A stretch of 64,000 nt of DNA from CAIYRG01 sp963747255. Lineage in GTDB: Bacteria; Pseudomonadota; Alphaproteobacteria; Micropepsales; Micropepsaceae. The notes below the pieces were generated by a model. It worked only from the letters and a program-made list of their open reading frames with translations, ran no database searches and had not been told where the DNA came from. The stretch spans positions 248,001 to 312,000 of the forward strand of contig CAVVEG010000005.1 of assembly GCA_963747255.1 (NCBI GenBank). The letters are read 5' to 3'. The translations under genes were made by a program, and so were the position numbers. Shown here piece after piece: positions 16,579 through 24,949 of this stretch (positions are counted from its first letter, which is position 1; the number at the start of each line of letters is the position of its first letter).

Positions 16579-16830
16579 CTACGAAAGCAAGCGTTGGGCT
16601 GAGCGTTCGTCACGCTTTCCGGGTGCAGAGACAGATTGCTCTTCCCGGTATGACATTGGATCCGCGATCCAGCGATTAACGGCGGACTCGCGCCAGCCGC
16701 AGCAATGCTCGCTGAGCTGCACCTGGTTCGGGAACGTGCCGCTGCGCATCTTGCGGTAAAGCGTTGAACGGCTAAGGCCGGCGCGTTCCAAGACCGTCCG
16801 CATACGCAGGATTTTCTCGTGCTCGGGCAT
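16579..16830 (-). CDS. AlpA-family excisionase-like regulator
   Basis: An 83-residue DNA-binding protein. MPEHEKILRMRTVLERAGLS followed by RSTLYRKMRSGTFPNQVQLS is the AlpA/MerR-like helix-turn-helix pattern, with the wing ending at WRESAVNRWIADP. AlpA proteins act on integrase or excision genes in phages and integrative elements. No integrase gene is visible in the window, so this one is probably left over from the element that formed the island. The start at 16830 has GGAAG at good spacing; an ATG at 16836 is nearly as good. Confidence 0.8.
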   Translation of the reverse strand: MPEHEKILRMRTVLERAGLSRSTLYRKMRSGTFPNQVQLSEHCCGWRESAVNRWIADPMSYREEQSVSAPGKRDERSAQRLLS

Positions 16831-17144
16831 GTTCATCTTCCAAATTGTCCGCTGGGAATAGATTTGCCCACGGGATTGCGAAGTCAATGATTCCGACCAT
16901 GCGCAGATTATCGGTCGCGGTGGAGCAGGCATACCATGGCGTATTGGAGCGTTTGGATGGATACTCGGGGCACAATCCAGGCAACCGAAAATATTTTTTG
17001 CACATCGCCCGACTGGCTCGCCCGATCGCGCACGTCTGGACCTACCGTCTCCCGAAGTAGCAGTTGCTCGCGGCAAGAATTGTCATGCCATTGTCCGCGA
17101 CCTTTTTCATCATTGCCGCAATGCGTCAAGCGACAATGGCAGAA
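16831..17144. other. Gene-poor stretch of the island
   Basis: About 310 bases between the AlpA-like gene and the toxin gene. Short open frames exist on both strands but none shows a recognisable motif or a good ribosome binding site. It is probably decayed mobile DNA. Confidence 0.4.
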
Positions 17145-17585
17145 TCAACTGGTGCGCGGAACGAATTCCGCCTGTTGCCGCTTCCGGTTTGCAAGAAACG
17201 AACGGGCCACCATTTGCAGCAAATCCTCGGGGATTTTTCCGTATACAACGCTCGGAGGATTGCGGTTTGGGATCGGGCGTATATCAGGACCCGGCCAGAT
17301 GAACACGTTGGCTTCGGTCGTAACGATCCATGACGCGACTTCGTCTAACTTAAGGCGCCGCTTGATCGCAGGCGGCAAGGCCACCGCCTCAGATGGATTC
17401 GCTGGCGGCGTATGTGTGACGGCGAGAACGAGAACCTCGGTTTGGCCGTCATCTCGACGAACCGACAATGCAAGAACGACGGCTGGGCGCTCCTTTCGTG
17501 CTTCTTCGCGGCCACTTCTGTGCTCCTCGGCCCAGAGATAGGCATAGCGGATGACGGAGCCGCGTTCGGGAAGCGCAAGATTCAA
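17145..17585 (-). CDS. PemK/MazF-like toxin-family protein
   Basis: A 146-residue protein. GSVIRYAYLWAEEHRSG followed by KERPAVVLALSVR and VLAVTHTPP has the pattern of PemK-like growth inhibitors, which cut mRNA. Then come a basic helix, EVASWIVTTEANVFIWPGPD, and a C-terminal basic tail, so it is longer than classic MazF (about 115 residues). Its ATG overlaps the stop of the antitoxin gene upstream by four bases, so the two are coupled. The antitoxin is of Phd/YefM type, a partnership that is less usual for a PemK-like toxin. Activity is not demonstrated. Confidence 0.7.
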   Translation of the reverse strand: MNLALPERGSVIRYAYLWAEEHRSGREEARKERPAVVLALSVRRDDGQTEVLVLAVTHTPPANPSEAVALPPAIKRRLKLDEVASWIVTTEANVFIWPGPDIRPIPNRNPPSVVYGKIPEDLLQMVARSFLANRKRQQAEFVPRTS

Positions 17586-17824
17586 CGCGTGCCGCTCGCC
17601 AATGCCTCGATATCGGCGAGAAATCTGTCCGGTGTGTCGGCAGCGCGAAACGCCTGCTGATCGCGCAACTTGAGCCGTTCATATTCTTCCACGGATATCA
17701 GAACATTCCGCGGGCGGCCGTTCTTGGTCACCACCACGGGCTTGGCCAAGGCGACGTCGCTGTAATGCGAAAATTCGCGCACCAACTCGCCGGCCGAAGT
17801 AACGACGTGCTCCTTGGTCGCCAT
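17582..17824 (-). CDS. Phd/YefM-type antitoxin
   Basis: An 80-residue protein. MATKEHVVTSAGELVREFSH and KPVVVTKNGRPRNVLISVEE, then YERLK, match the Phd/YefM DNA-binding fold; the C-terminal part, which would neutralise the toxin, is acidic. The ATG at 17824 has GGAGATCC upstream, so an upstream in-frame ATG at 17851 is not used here. Such antitoxins repress their own operon. The start of the gene lies 26 bases from a probable promoter with an ACGCGT palindrome. Confidence 0.8.
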   Translation of the reverse strand: MATKEHVVTSAGELVREFSHYSDVALAKPVVVTKNGRPRNVLISVEEYERLKLRDQQAFRAADTPDRFLADIEALASGTR

Positions 17825-17849
17825 AACGGATCTCCGATTGCCAGGATAC

Positions 17850-17878
17850 ATATAATACGTTAAACGCGTAAAAGCAAA
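17850..17878 (-). promoter_or_regulatory. Probable promoter/operator of the toxin-antitoxin pair
   Basis: On the minus strand, TTGCTT and TTATAT are separated by 16 bases, a fair minus-35/minus-10 pair in an AT-rich patch. The spacer contains ACGCGT, a palindrome that could be an antitoxin binding site. Confidence 0.45.
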
Positions 17879-18143
17879 TGTGGCGATGGCTTTGGAGGTG
17901 GGTCGAGCGAGCGCTATGCGGCCCCGCTGCTTTTACGCGGATCGTCGAGATGCCAATGAGACGCTATGGAACCCAATCAAATCTCACACGCGCTGGCTGA
18001 GGCTGACGGCCGTCAAACGAGGCTCTCGAAGCAGCTACCGCCCAGCGGTCAGAGATGGTTCCGCTGTTTCTTCCCGCAGTCGAAGCATTTCTCGCTGCAT
18101 CGGACAGCGGACGGAGCCAACCGCGTTATTCTACATCTTCCAT

Positions 18144-18221
18144 CTCCTGGGCAACGATCCCTGCCCCTGCGGCAGCGGCAAGAAGTTTAAGAAATGGAGC
18201 ATGAGTGAACGACAGCTGTGA
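18144..18221 (+). pseudogene. SEC-C motif fragment
   Basis: The frame reads LLGNDPCPCGSGKKFKKW, which is the zinc-binding SEC-C motif with its first two Cys, but the final Cys pair (usually Lys-Lys-Cys-Cys or Cys-His) is missing, replaced by WSMSERQL and a stop. The upstream part of the parent gene cannot be followed in this frame. Immediately beyond, IS630 transposase sequence begins, so a SEC-C gene tail was cut at this point by the insertion or a later deletion. Confidence 0.6.
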
Positions 18222-18838
18222 CGAGGACACGGCTGGTCTTCATCGACGAGACCTGGACGAAAACCAATATGACGGCTTTGCGCGGGTGGGGTCCGAAAGG
18301 CGAGCGCCTGCCGGCCAAAGCTCCCTATGGTCATTGGAATACAATGACCTTCCTCGCCGCGCTGCGATACGACCGGATTGATGCTCCATGGGTCATTGAC
18401 GGTCCAATCAACGGCGAGTGGTTCCTGCTGTATGTGGAAAAAGTGCTCGTTCCGACACTGAAGCCGGGCGACATCGTGATCATCGACAACCTGGGCAGTC
18501 ACAAAAGCAGGGCCGTGCGCAGAGCAATCCGCCTGGCCGGCGCTCATTTGATCTTTCTGCCGAAATACTCGCCCGATCTGAACCCGATCGAGCAACTATT
18601 CGCGAAGCTGAAGCACTTCCTGCGTAAGGCCGCGGCGAGGACCATAGAAACCGTCTGCGCCGCAATCGGACAGCTTTGGGATGCGGTCCAGATTGTAGGC
18701 GATCAGATTGAGCATGAAGCCTGCCGCCACGTTGGCAAGGCCGCGAAGTCTGGTGTTGGCGAAAACCCGCCGTCTTCCTTTCATCCGATCATGGCCGGTC
18801 TCGAAACCAAACCAGACGGGCCCGGCCGAGTTTTCTGA
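18218..18838 (+). mobile_element. IS630-family transposase, 5'-truncated
   Basis: A 206-codon frame with the DDE catalytic domain of IS630: TRLVFIDETWTKTNM (first Asp), VIIDNLGSHKSRAVRR (second Asp), and KYSPDLNPIEQLFAKLKHFL (catalytic Glu). The N-terminal helix-turn-helix half of about 120-150 residues is missing, and after AAIGQLWDAV the sequence leaves the family pattern. No flanking inverted repeats or TA target duplication could be found by eye. It is a dead fragment. Its GTG start at 18218 overlaps the end of the SEC-C fragment. Confidence 0.85.
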
Positions 18839-18980
18839 TTTCCCTACGCGAGGACAGCTTTGAACCGCACATGGCGCCCGTGGCTTGAGCACGCACGAGC
18901 CATTTCGAAGCGCGTGATGCCCTAGTGATGCCCGGTTGAATTTTTGAAGTCGAGAATTTCCAGTAAGTGTTTGATTTTAA

Positions 18981-19057
18981 TGGCGACCCCGACACGATTC
19001 GAACGTGCGACCTACAGATTAGGAATCTGCCGCTCTATCCTGCTGAGCTACGGGGTC
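18981..19057 (-). tRNA. tRNA-Arg (anticodon CCU)
   Basis: The minus strand folds into a standard cloverleaf: acceptor GACCCCG with CGGGGTC, D stem GCTC/GAGC, anticodon stem GCAGA/TCTGT with loop TTCCTAA (anticodon CCT), T stem GCACG/CGTGT with loop TTCGAAT, discriminator G and encoded CCA. It reads rare AGG codons. Its 3' end faces the accessory island, the usual position of an integration site. Confidence 0.95.
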
Positions 19058-19105
19058 CCAAGCCATTATTGAACAACAGCGGAGTCGCGTCGTCCAGTGC
19101 GCCGA

Positions 19106-19888
19106 TCAGCTTACCGCGAAACAGTAATACAATCCGGCGCCATGGCTGCGGGCAAGCGCCTCGAGCGTGCAACCGCCGCTGATCCCGAATGAATTCCACG
19201 AACCAATGCCGTCGGACTTGCCGATCTCCGCGCCCGGTCCGGTGTTGAAACGCGCACGGTTGGGCGAGTTGCCTTCGGCATCGCTTGTCCAGTTGTTGCA
19301 TGTGTGATCGCGACCGGTTGGGAAGGCCCGGCCGTCCGGCTGCGAGCCGGTCAGAATTTCGTGCCGGATCGAGTAGGGATGCGTCTGCATATAGGCCCAG
19401 GATTGATCACGCGGATCCTGCGGCGCCGACGCACCGGGCGTTTCCTGGCCGAATTCATTCAGGCTGGTGGACTGGTTGACGTTGCTGCGGGGGCTGTGCA
19501 GATCGTCGATATTCTGCGCGATCATCACGCCGGCGGCGTTGTACCACGGGCCTTTGCCGATGCGATCGCGCGCATTCACTGCGGGCTCGCCGGGACGCTC
19601 CTGCGTGCTGAGATAGGCGCGCCAGACGCGCGTTCTGTCGCCCGTCGCATTGCGTGCAAGGTCCTGGCAATGGGCATCGGCGCCTGCAAGTCCGTGCATG
19701 TCGGCGCCGCCAGGCAGGCCCGCACTCGTGACAAAAAAGCTCATCGGCGGTCTTTGCCTTCCCGCCGCGTTGACGGGCGGTTGCCCGTTTGCTCCGGGCT
19801 GCCCGGCCGGAGCCTGTGCCAGCGCGAAATACGAGACCGTCGTCAGGCAAAGAAGCGCGCCTGCGATTGCGAAAATCCTGCTGGTCAT
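19106..19888 (-). CDS. Secreted lectin-like protein (endostatin-like fold)
   Basis: A 260-residue exported protein. The signal peptide is MTSRIFAIAGALLCLTTVSY and on to ALA, then a Pro/Gln-rich linker, then MSFFVTSAGLPGGADMHGLA and DAHCQDLA, the start of the collagenase-NC10/endostatin-like C-type lectin fold found in many secreted bacterial proteins. The motifs WRAYLSTQ, ARDRIGKGPWYNAAGVMIAQ and the final CTLEALARSHGAGLYYCFA belong to the same fold, with Cys positions suggesting two disulfides. The ligand is unknown. It is monocistronic and reads toward the tRNA gene. Confidence 0.85.
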   Translation of the reverse strand: MTSRIFAIAGALLCLTTVSYFALAQAPAGQPGANGQPPVNAAGRQRPPMSFFVTSAGLPGGADMHGLAGADAHCQDLARNATGDRTRVWRAYLSTQERPGEPAVNARDRIGKGPWYNAAGVMIAQNIDDLHSPRSNVNQSTSLNEFGQETPGASAPQDPRDQSWAYMQTHPYSIRHEILTGSQPDGRAFPTGRDHTCNNWTSDAEGNSPNRARFNTGPGAEIGKSDGIGSWNSFGISGGCTLEALARSHGAGLYYCFAVS

Positions 19889-20200
19889 ATTCCCCCCTGA
19901 CGGAACTCAACCGGGAAACGGTCCGCGACGCTGTTCCGGCCGCTGCAACCGGGCCGCCAAAAGAACATTCCCTCCCGGGAAAGCCGGGGCCAATTCTAAT
20001 GCTGCGGCGCCTTCAATTCTACTCGCCACATCCGGCAACATTCCATTGCGGCGTCCTCCCCCATGCTCTAAAAAAATCGTCACTTTGGAGGCTGTGCCGA
20101 TGGCGAGCGTGACGGACCGGAAGAGGCGAATTAGATTGAACTGAAAATCCGCCCGGCGCATCGCCTGCGCCCCCTCTGCACTCCGAAAGCACCTTCCATC
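19889..20200. other. Divergent intergenic region between lectin gene and ileS
   Basis: About 310 bases. No recognisable protein, and I see neither a T-box-like leader nor a terminator in front of ileS. An AT-rich run with CTAAAAAAATCG near 20070 could belong to a promoter. Confidence 0.4.
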
Positions 20201-23107
20201 GTGTCCAGATCAAACAACAATGAAACGCCCGCGCGGGATTATCGCGCGACCCTGTTCCTGCCCACGACCAGCTTTGCGATGAAGGCGGGTCTGCCCCAGA
20301 CGGAACCCGAATGGCTGAAGCGCTGGGACGAGTCAGGGCTCTACGGGAAGTTGCGGGCGCAGTCGAAGGGGCGGCCCCTGTTCGTACTTCATGACGGGCC
20401 GCCTTACGCCAACGGCGACATCCATATCGGCACTGCGCTGAACAAGATCCTGAAGGATTTTGTCGTGCGCTCGCGCCAGATGTCGGGCTTCGATGCGCCC
20501 TATATTCCGGGCTGGGATTGCCACGGTCTTCCGATCGAATGGAAAATCGAGGAGGGCTATCGCGAGCGCGGTCACTCCAAGGATGAGGTTCCGATCGCGG
20601 ATCTGCGGAGCGATTGCCGGGAATTCGCCGCGCACTGGATCGATGTGCAGCGCGAACAGTTCAAGCGTCTCGGTTGCATCGGTGACTGGCAGAGGCCTTA
20701 CACGACCATGGCCTATGCCGCCGAAGCGCAGATTGTGCGCGAACTGCACAAATTCCTGATGAACGGGCTGCTCTATCGTGGATCCCGGCCGGTTATGTGG
20801 TCACCGGTGGAGCGGACGGCGCTTGCGGAGGCCGAGGTCGAATACCACGAGAAAACCTCGCCCCAGATTTACGCCAAGTTTCCACTGATCTTCGATAGCG
20901 CGCATCTCGATGTGGCAACACTGAAAAGCGAAGTTTCGAAGATTTCGGTGGTGATATGGACCACCACGCCGTGGACGATTCCGGCAAATCGCGCCATCGC
21001 ATATTCGGGCGATCTCGAATACGCGCTCTACCGGGTCGCTTCGGCCGAGGAGGGCAGTCTCGCGGCGCCCGGCGAAGGCGTGGTCATCGCGTCGGCTTTG
21101 CGGGACGAGGTAGCGCGGCAATGCAAAGTAACCCTTTCGCTGATCCGCGCGGTTGATCCGCGCGGCTGGGTTTGCCGGCACCCTCTGCACGGTAAAGGCT
21201 ATGAATTTGAAGTCCCGCTGCTGGAAGCGGCCCATGTCACTTCGGATACCGGCACGGGATTTGTTCACACGGCGCCTTCGCATGGTGAAGACGACTTCAA
21301 CCTCGCGCGTGCTTACGGTCTGGAAGTGCCTTCGCTGGTGGGCGAGGATGGATCTTTCCTGCCAGCTGTGCCGCTGTTTGCCGGGAAGAAAATCCTCCGA
21401 CCGGACGGAAAGGATGGCGATGCGAACGGCGCGGTGATTTCGGAGCTGATCGCCGCAGGCGCGCTGTTGGGAAAAGGCAGCATTCGCCACCAGTACCCGC
21501 ACAGTTGGCGCTCGAAAGCGCCGGTGATCTTCCGCGCCACGCCCCAATGGTTTGCCGCCATCGATCAGGCTTTCCCCGGCTCAAACGAAGCCAGTTTGCG
21601 CGATCTCGCATTGGGCGCGATTGCCGCAACGCGATGGTATCCGAAGGCGGCCGAGAACCGCATTGCGGCAATGGTCCGTGAACGTCCCGATTGGGTCCTG
21701 TCGCGACAGAGGGCGTGGGGCGTTCCGATTGCCGTATTCGTCAACCGGCGCAGCGGTGAGTTGTTGCGGGACGATCTGGTGAATTCGCGCATTGCCGCGG
21801 CTTTCGAAGCCGAGGGCGCGGATGCCTGGTTTGCTTCGCCACCATCGCGCTTCCTGCTACCCGAACATCATCCGGAGGATTACGAACCGGTCCGCGACAT
21901 TCTCGATGTCTGGTTTGATTCGGGATCGACGCATTCCTTCGTGGTGGAAAATCCCGTTGACGCGGCCTGGCCACGGAAGGATCGCGCCGATCTCTACCTC
22001 GAAGGCTCGGACCAGCATCGCGGCTGGTTCCAATCGTCCCTGTTGGAGTCCTGCGGCACACGCGGGCGCGCGCCATATGACGGTGTGCTGACGCATGGAT
22101 TTGTGCTGGACGAGCAGGGCCGCAAAATGTCCAAGTCGCTCGGCAATGTGGTCGCGCCGCAGAGCGTCATGAAACAGAACGGCGCGGAAATCCTGCGCCT
22201 GTGGGTCGCTTCGTCGGATTTCACCGAAGATCTCCGCATCGGCCCGGAAATCATCAAGGCAGCCGCGGATTCCTACCGCCGGTTGCGGAACACCATCCGG
22301 TTCATGCTGGCCAATCTGCAGGGCTTTGCGCCCGATGAGCGCGTGGGCCATGCGGGAATGCCGGAACTCGAGCGCTACATGCTGGCGCGCCTGTCCTCGC
22401 TCTGCGAGGAAGTTGCGCAAGCCTATGCGCAGTTCGACTTCAACGGCGTGTTCACCAATCTGTTCAATTTCGCGACCTCCGACCTGTCTGCGTTCTATTT
22501 CGACATTCGGAAGGACGTCTTCTATTGCGACGCGAAGGACAGCATGCGGCGCCGTGCGGCCCGCACGGTGCTGGATTCTCTGTTCACGCATGTCGTCACG
22601 CGCCTCGCGCCACTGCTCTGCTTCACGATGGAAGAGGCCTGGACCACGCGTTTCGGCGAAAGCACCAGCGTACATCTCGAGCGGTTTCCGGACGTTCCAC
22701 GCGACTGGAGCAATGAAAACCTGGTGGCGGAATGGTCGCGTATCCGTGGGCTGAGGCGCACGATTACGGGTGCTCTGGAAATCGCTCGCAGGGATCATGT
22801 GATCGGCGCAAGTCTCGAAGCCGCGCCTGTGCTTTATGTGGAAGACGAGCGCGATTCGGCCCTGATCGGCGAGCGCGGGCTCGCCGAAATCGCCATAACC
22901 TCCGCGGCACGCATTGTGCGGGGAAAAGCGCCGGACGGCGCATTTATGCTGCCGGATGTCCCCGCAGCGGCTGTGGTTTTCGAGCGCGCTGTGGGGAAAA
23001 AATGCGCGCGCTGCTGGATGATTTTGCCGGAAGTTGGCGAGGACGCGGAATACACGGATTTGTGCCGGCGCTGCGCGGCCGCGGTCAGAACCGCGACGGC
23101 CGCATAA
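20201..23107 (+). CDS. ileS: Isoleucyl-tRNA synthetase
   Basis: Charges tRNA-Ile in the cytoplasm. At 968 residues it has the length of bacterial-type IleRS. The class I HIGH motif is PYANGDIHIGTALNKILKDF, the KMSKS loop is GRKMSKSLGN, and the editing domain carries VVIWTTTPWTIPANRAIAY and TGFVHTAPSHGEDDF. The C-terminal zinc-binding domain is present, with KKCARCWMILPEVG and LCRRCA. It begins with GTG at 20201. The usual neighbour lspA is not downstream; a DUF4142 gene follows 111 bases later. Confidence 0.98.
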   Translation: MSRSNNNETPARDYRATLFLPTTSFAMKAGLPQTEPEWLKRWDESGLYGKLRAQSKGRPLFVLHDGPPYANGDIHIGTALNKILKDFVVRSRQMSGFDAPYIPGWDCHGLPIEWKIEEGYRERGHSKDEVPIADLRSDCREFAAHWIDVQREQFKRLGCIGDWQRPYTTMAYAAEAQIVRELHKFLMNGLLYRGSRPVMWSPVERTALAEAEVEYHEKTSPQIYAKFPLIFDSAHLDVATLKSEVSKISVVIWTTTPWTIPANRAIAYSGDLEYALYRVASAEEGSLAAPGEGVVIASALRDEVARQCKVTLSLIRAVDPRGWVCRHPLHGKGYEFEVPLLEAAHVTSDTGTGFVHTAPSHGEDDFNLARAYGLEVPSLVGEDGSFLPAVPLFAGKKILRPDGKDGDANGAVISELIAAGALLGKGSIRHQYPHSWRSKAPVIFRATPQWFAAIDQAFPGSNEASLRDLALGAIAATRWYPKAAENRIAAMVRERPDWVLSRQRAWGVPIAVFVNRRSGELLRDDLVNSRIAAAFEAEGADAWFASPPSRFLLPEHHPEDYEPVRDILDVWFDSGSTHSFVVENPVDAAWPRKDRADLYLEGSDQHRGWFQSSLLESCGTRGRAPYDGVLTHGFVLDEQGRKMSKSLGNVVAPQSVMKQNGAEILRLWVASSDFTEDLRIGPEIIKAAADSYRRLRNTIRFMLANLQGFAPDERVGHAGMPELERYMLARLSSLCEEVAQAYAQFDFNGVFTNLFNFATSDLSAFYFDIRKDVFYCDAKDSMRRRAARTVLDSLFTHVVTRLAPLLCFTMEEAWTTRFGESTSVHLERFPDVPRDWSNENLVAEWSRIRGLRRTITGALEIARRDHVIGASLEAAPVLYVEDERDSALIGERGLAEIAITSAARIVRGKAPDGAFMLPDVPAAAVVFERAVGKKCARCWMILPEVGEDAEYTDLCRRCAAAVRTATAA

Positions 23108-23218
23108 CGCTGTGCGTTCCCGCGAATGTGCGGAGGCGGACGGGCGCTCGGGGGGACGTGAAGGAACTGTGGCACAGGCCCCCCGTTGATTTTTCGTAAC
23201 CCTTCGAGAGCCACGCAA

Positions 23219-23743
23219 ATGGTCAGCAAAATCCTGTTTGGCGCCACTTGCGCCGCAATGATCATGGCAGCTTCGAGCATGTCGCCTGCGAGTGCCGCCA
23301 CGCCGCGGCAATTTCTGGAAAATGCGATCCGCGGTGACGATTCCGAGATCATGCTTGGCCGAATTGCCGAAAAAAGGGCTGACGGCCCAAGTGTGCGCGA
23401 ATTCGGGCGTACCCTGTTCGAGGACCACAGCAAGGCCAAAGCACAGGCCTCCAGAGTCGCCGAACGTCTTGGGCTTCCGGTTCCGGAAAAGCCTCTTCCG
23501 GTGGCAATCGAGGAGCGTCAGCGTCTCGCCTCACTGAGTGGTGAGCAATTCGACCGCGAGTTTGTCCGCTATATGGTCGGGGATCATCGTCATGACATCG
23601 CCGATTTCCGCAAGGAGGTCGCGCAACATGACGGCATGGTCAGTCGGCTCGCCCGCGAACAGCTCCCGACTTTAAAGAAACATCTCGATATGGCCGTGGC
23701 GCTTTACCGCGAGCCAAAAGTCGCAGAGGCGCAGACGCGCTAA
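23219..23743 (+). CDS. Exported DUF4142 (ferritin-like) protein
   Basis: A 174-residue periplasmic protein. The signal peptide MVSKILFGATCAAMIMAASS is followed by the helical DUF4142 domain: AIRGDDSEIMLGRIAEKRA, VREFGRTLFEDHSKAKAQ, and FDREFVRYMVGDHRHDIADF. The His/Asp/Glu spacing is that of the family's ferritin-like four-helix bundle, whose function is unknown. The ATG at 23219 is chosen because it starts the signal peptide. A 13-bp-stem terminator follows. Confidence 0.85.
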   Translation: MVSKILFGATCAAMIMAASSMSPASAATPRQFLENAIRGDDSEIMLGRIAEKRADGPSVREFGRTLFEDHSKAKAQASRVAERLGLPVPEKPLPVAIEERQRLASLSGEQFDREFVRYMVGDHRHDIADFRKEVAQHDGMVSRLAREQLPTLKKHLDMAVALYREPKVAEAQTR

Positions 23744-23762
23744 AGCGCGACCGCCTCTGATC

Positions 23763-23804
23763 CGCAACTCCCGCGCCCCATGGTCGCGGGAGTTGCGTCG
23801 TTTT
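23763..23804 (+). terminator. Rho-independent terminator after the DUF4142 gene
   Basis: A 13-bp perfect stem, CGCAACTCCCGCG (23763-23775) and CGCGGGAGTTGCG (23785-23797), is followed by TCGTTTT. Confidence 0.85.
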
Positions 23805-23842
23805 GTGACCTGACGAATCGTGGCCGTGTGCGTTGTTCAACG

Positions 23843-24862
23843 ATGATGATGATACGTCCCCAGACTGAAAATGCTTTGCGGACTGCCGCGATCTGGATCG
23901 GCATGGCTGCGGGGGTGTTTCTTGCCTGGGTACTTCGGCCCGCCATCCTGCTCGGATTTGGCGCGGTCGTGCTGGCGATTGTGTTCGATCTCCTCACCGA
24001 ATTGGTCTGCCGTGTGATCAAGGTGTCCCGCGCCTGGGGATTTGCTGCCGCGACGATCATCATTGTCGCCATCATCGGGGTCGTGCTGTGGCTGTTCGGG
24101 TTGAACCTCTACCGGCAGTTCGGTGAGGTGATGAAACGCATCGCCACGGGGGAAGCAGCTTTCAATCAGCTCATGGGCCGGAGCGGCGTTGGCAAATCGG
24201 TTATCGATAGCGGGACATCGTTTGTCGGCGGGATAGTTAAAGCCCTGGTTTCCACTGGCAGCGGCCTGCTTGAAGGGGCCGTGGTCATGCTGATCGCGGG
24301 CATCTACCTTGCGGCCAGGCCCAGGCCCCATCGTGAGGGCGCCGCGGACTTTTTCCCGCCGGGCGCCCGCTCGCGTTTTTTGCGCGCAGTTGATGCCATT
24401 GGGCTATTCCTCAGGGAATGGATTTTGGGTCAGCTGATTTTGATGGTCACGGTGGGCGTGCTTTCAACCGTCGCGGTCGCAATGATCGGATTGCCCAATC
24501 CGATCATATTGGGGTTGCTGGCCGGCTTAACCGAAGCCGTGCCGTATATCGGTCCCTTTATCGGCGCCATTCCCGCCCTGCTGGTTGCCATAACCCAGGG
24601 TTTGGACCCCGTGATATTTACGGCGATCGCCTATCTCGGAGTCCATATGGTTGAGGGATATCTGGTCGGTCCGCTTGTTCAGCGGTGGTTGGTCGGCATT
24701 CCACCTGCGCTGATGCTGCTTGGCATTTTCACGTGCCAACTGATCTTCGGCCTTCCCGGCGTCATTCTGGGCGCGCCGATGACGGTGGCGTTGTTTGCCG
24801 GGATCAAGATTGTCTATCTGAAGCAACCGGTCGAGACCTCGGAAAAGACGATCAATCCCTGA
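23843..24862 (+). CDS. AI-2E family (PerM/YdiK-like) transporter
   Basis: A 339-residue inner-membrane protein with about eight helices. Two N-terminal helices (IWIGMAAGVFLAWVLRPAIL and the next), then a cytosolic helical segment, then AMIGLPNPIILGLLAGLTEA, VPYIGPFIGAIPALLVAITQ and GIPPALMLLGIFTCQLIFGL, the conserved Pro-Tyr-Ile-Gly-Pro motif of the family. Members include AI-2 exporters and Na+/H+ antiporters, so the substrate is open. The start at 23843 is the first of three consecutive Met codons; an upstream start at 23780 would add residues that look non-native and would overlap the terminator. Confidence 0.85.
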   Translation: MMMIRPQTENALRTAAIWIGMAAGVFLAWVLRPAILLGFGAVVLAIVFDLLTELVCRVIKVSRAWGFAAATIIIVAIIGVVLWLFGLNLYRQFGEVMKRIATGEAAFNQLMGRSGVGKSVIDSGTSFVGGIVKALVSTGSGLLEGAVVMLIAGIYLAARPRPHREGAADFFPPGARSRFLRAVDAIGLFLREWILGQLILMVTVGVLSTVAVAMIGLPNPIILGLLAGLTEAVPYIGPFIGAIPALLVAITQGLDPVIFTAIAYLGVHMVEGYLVGPLVQRWLVGIPPALMLLGIFTCQLIFGLPGVILGAPMTVALFAGIKIVYLKQPVETSEKTINP

Positions 24863-24949
24863 GCGGCCCTTCACCGGGCGGGCACCCGTTGGATTTCCGC
24901 AGGCTGCTATGCGTTCGCCACCCATTTCGGGAGCGGCTATAAAGTCCGC

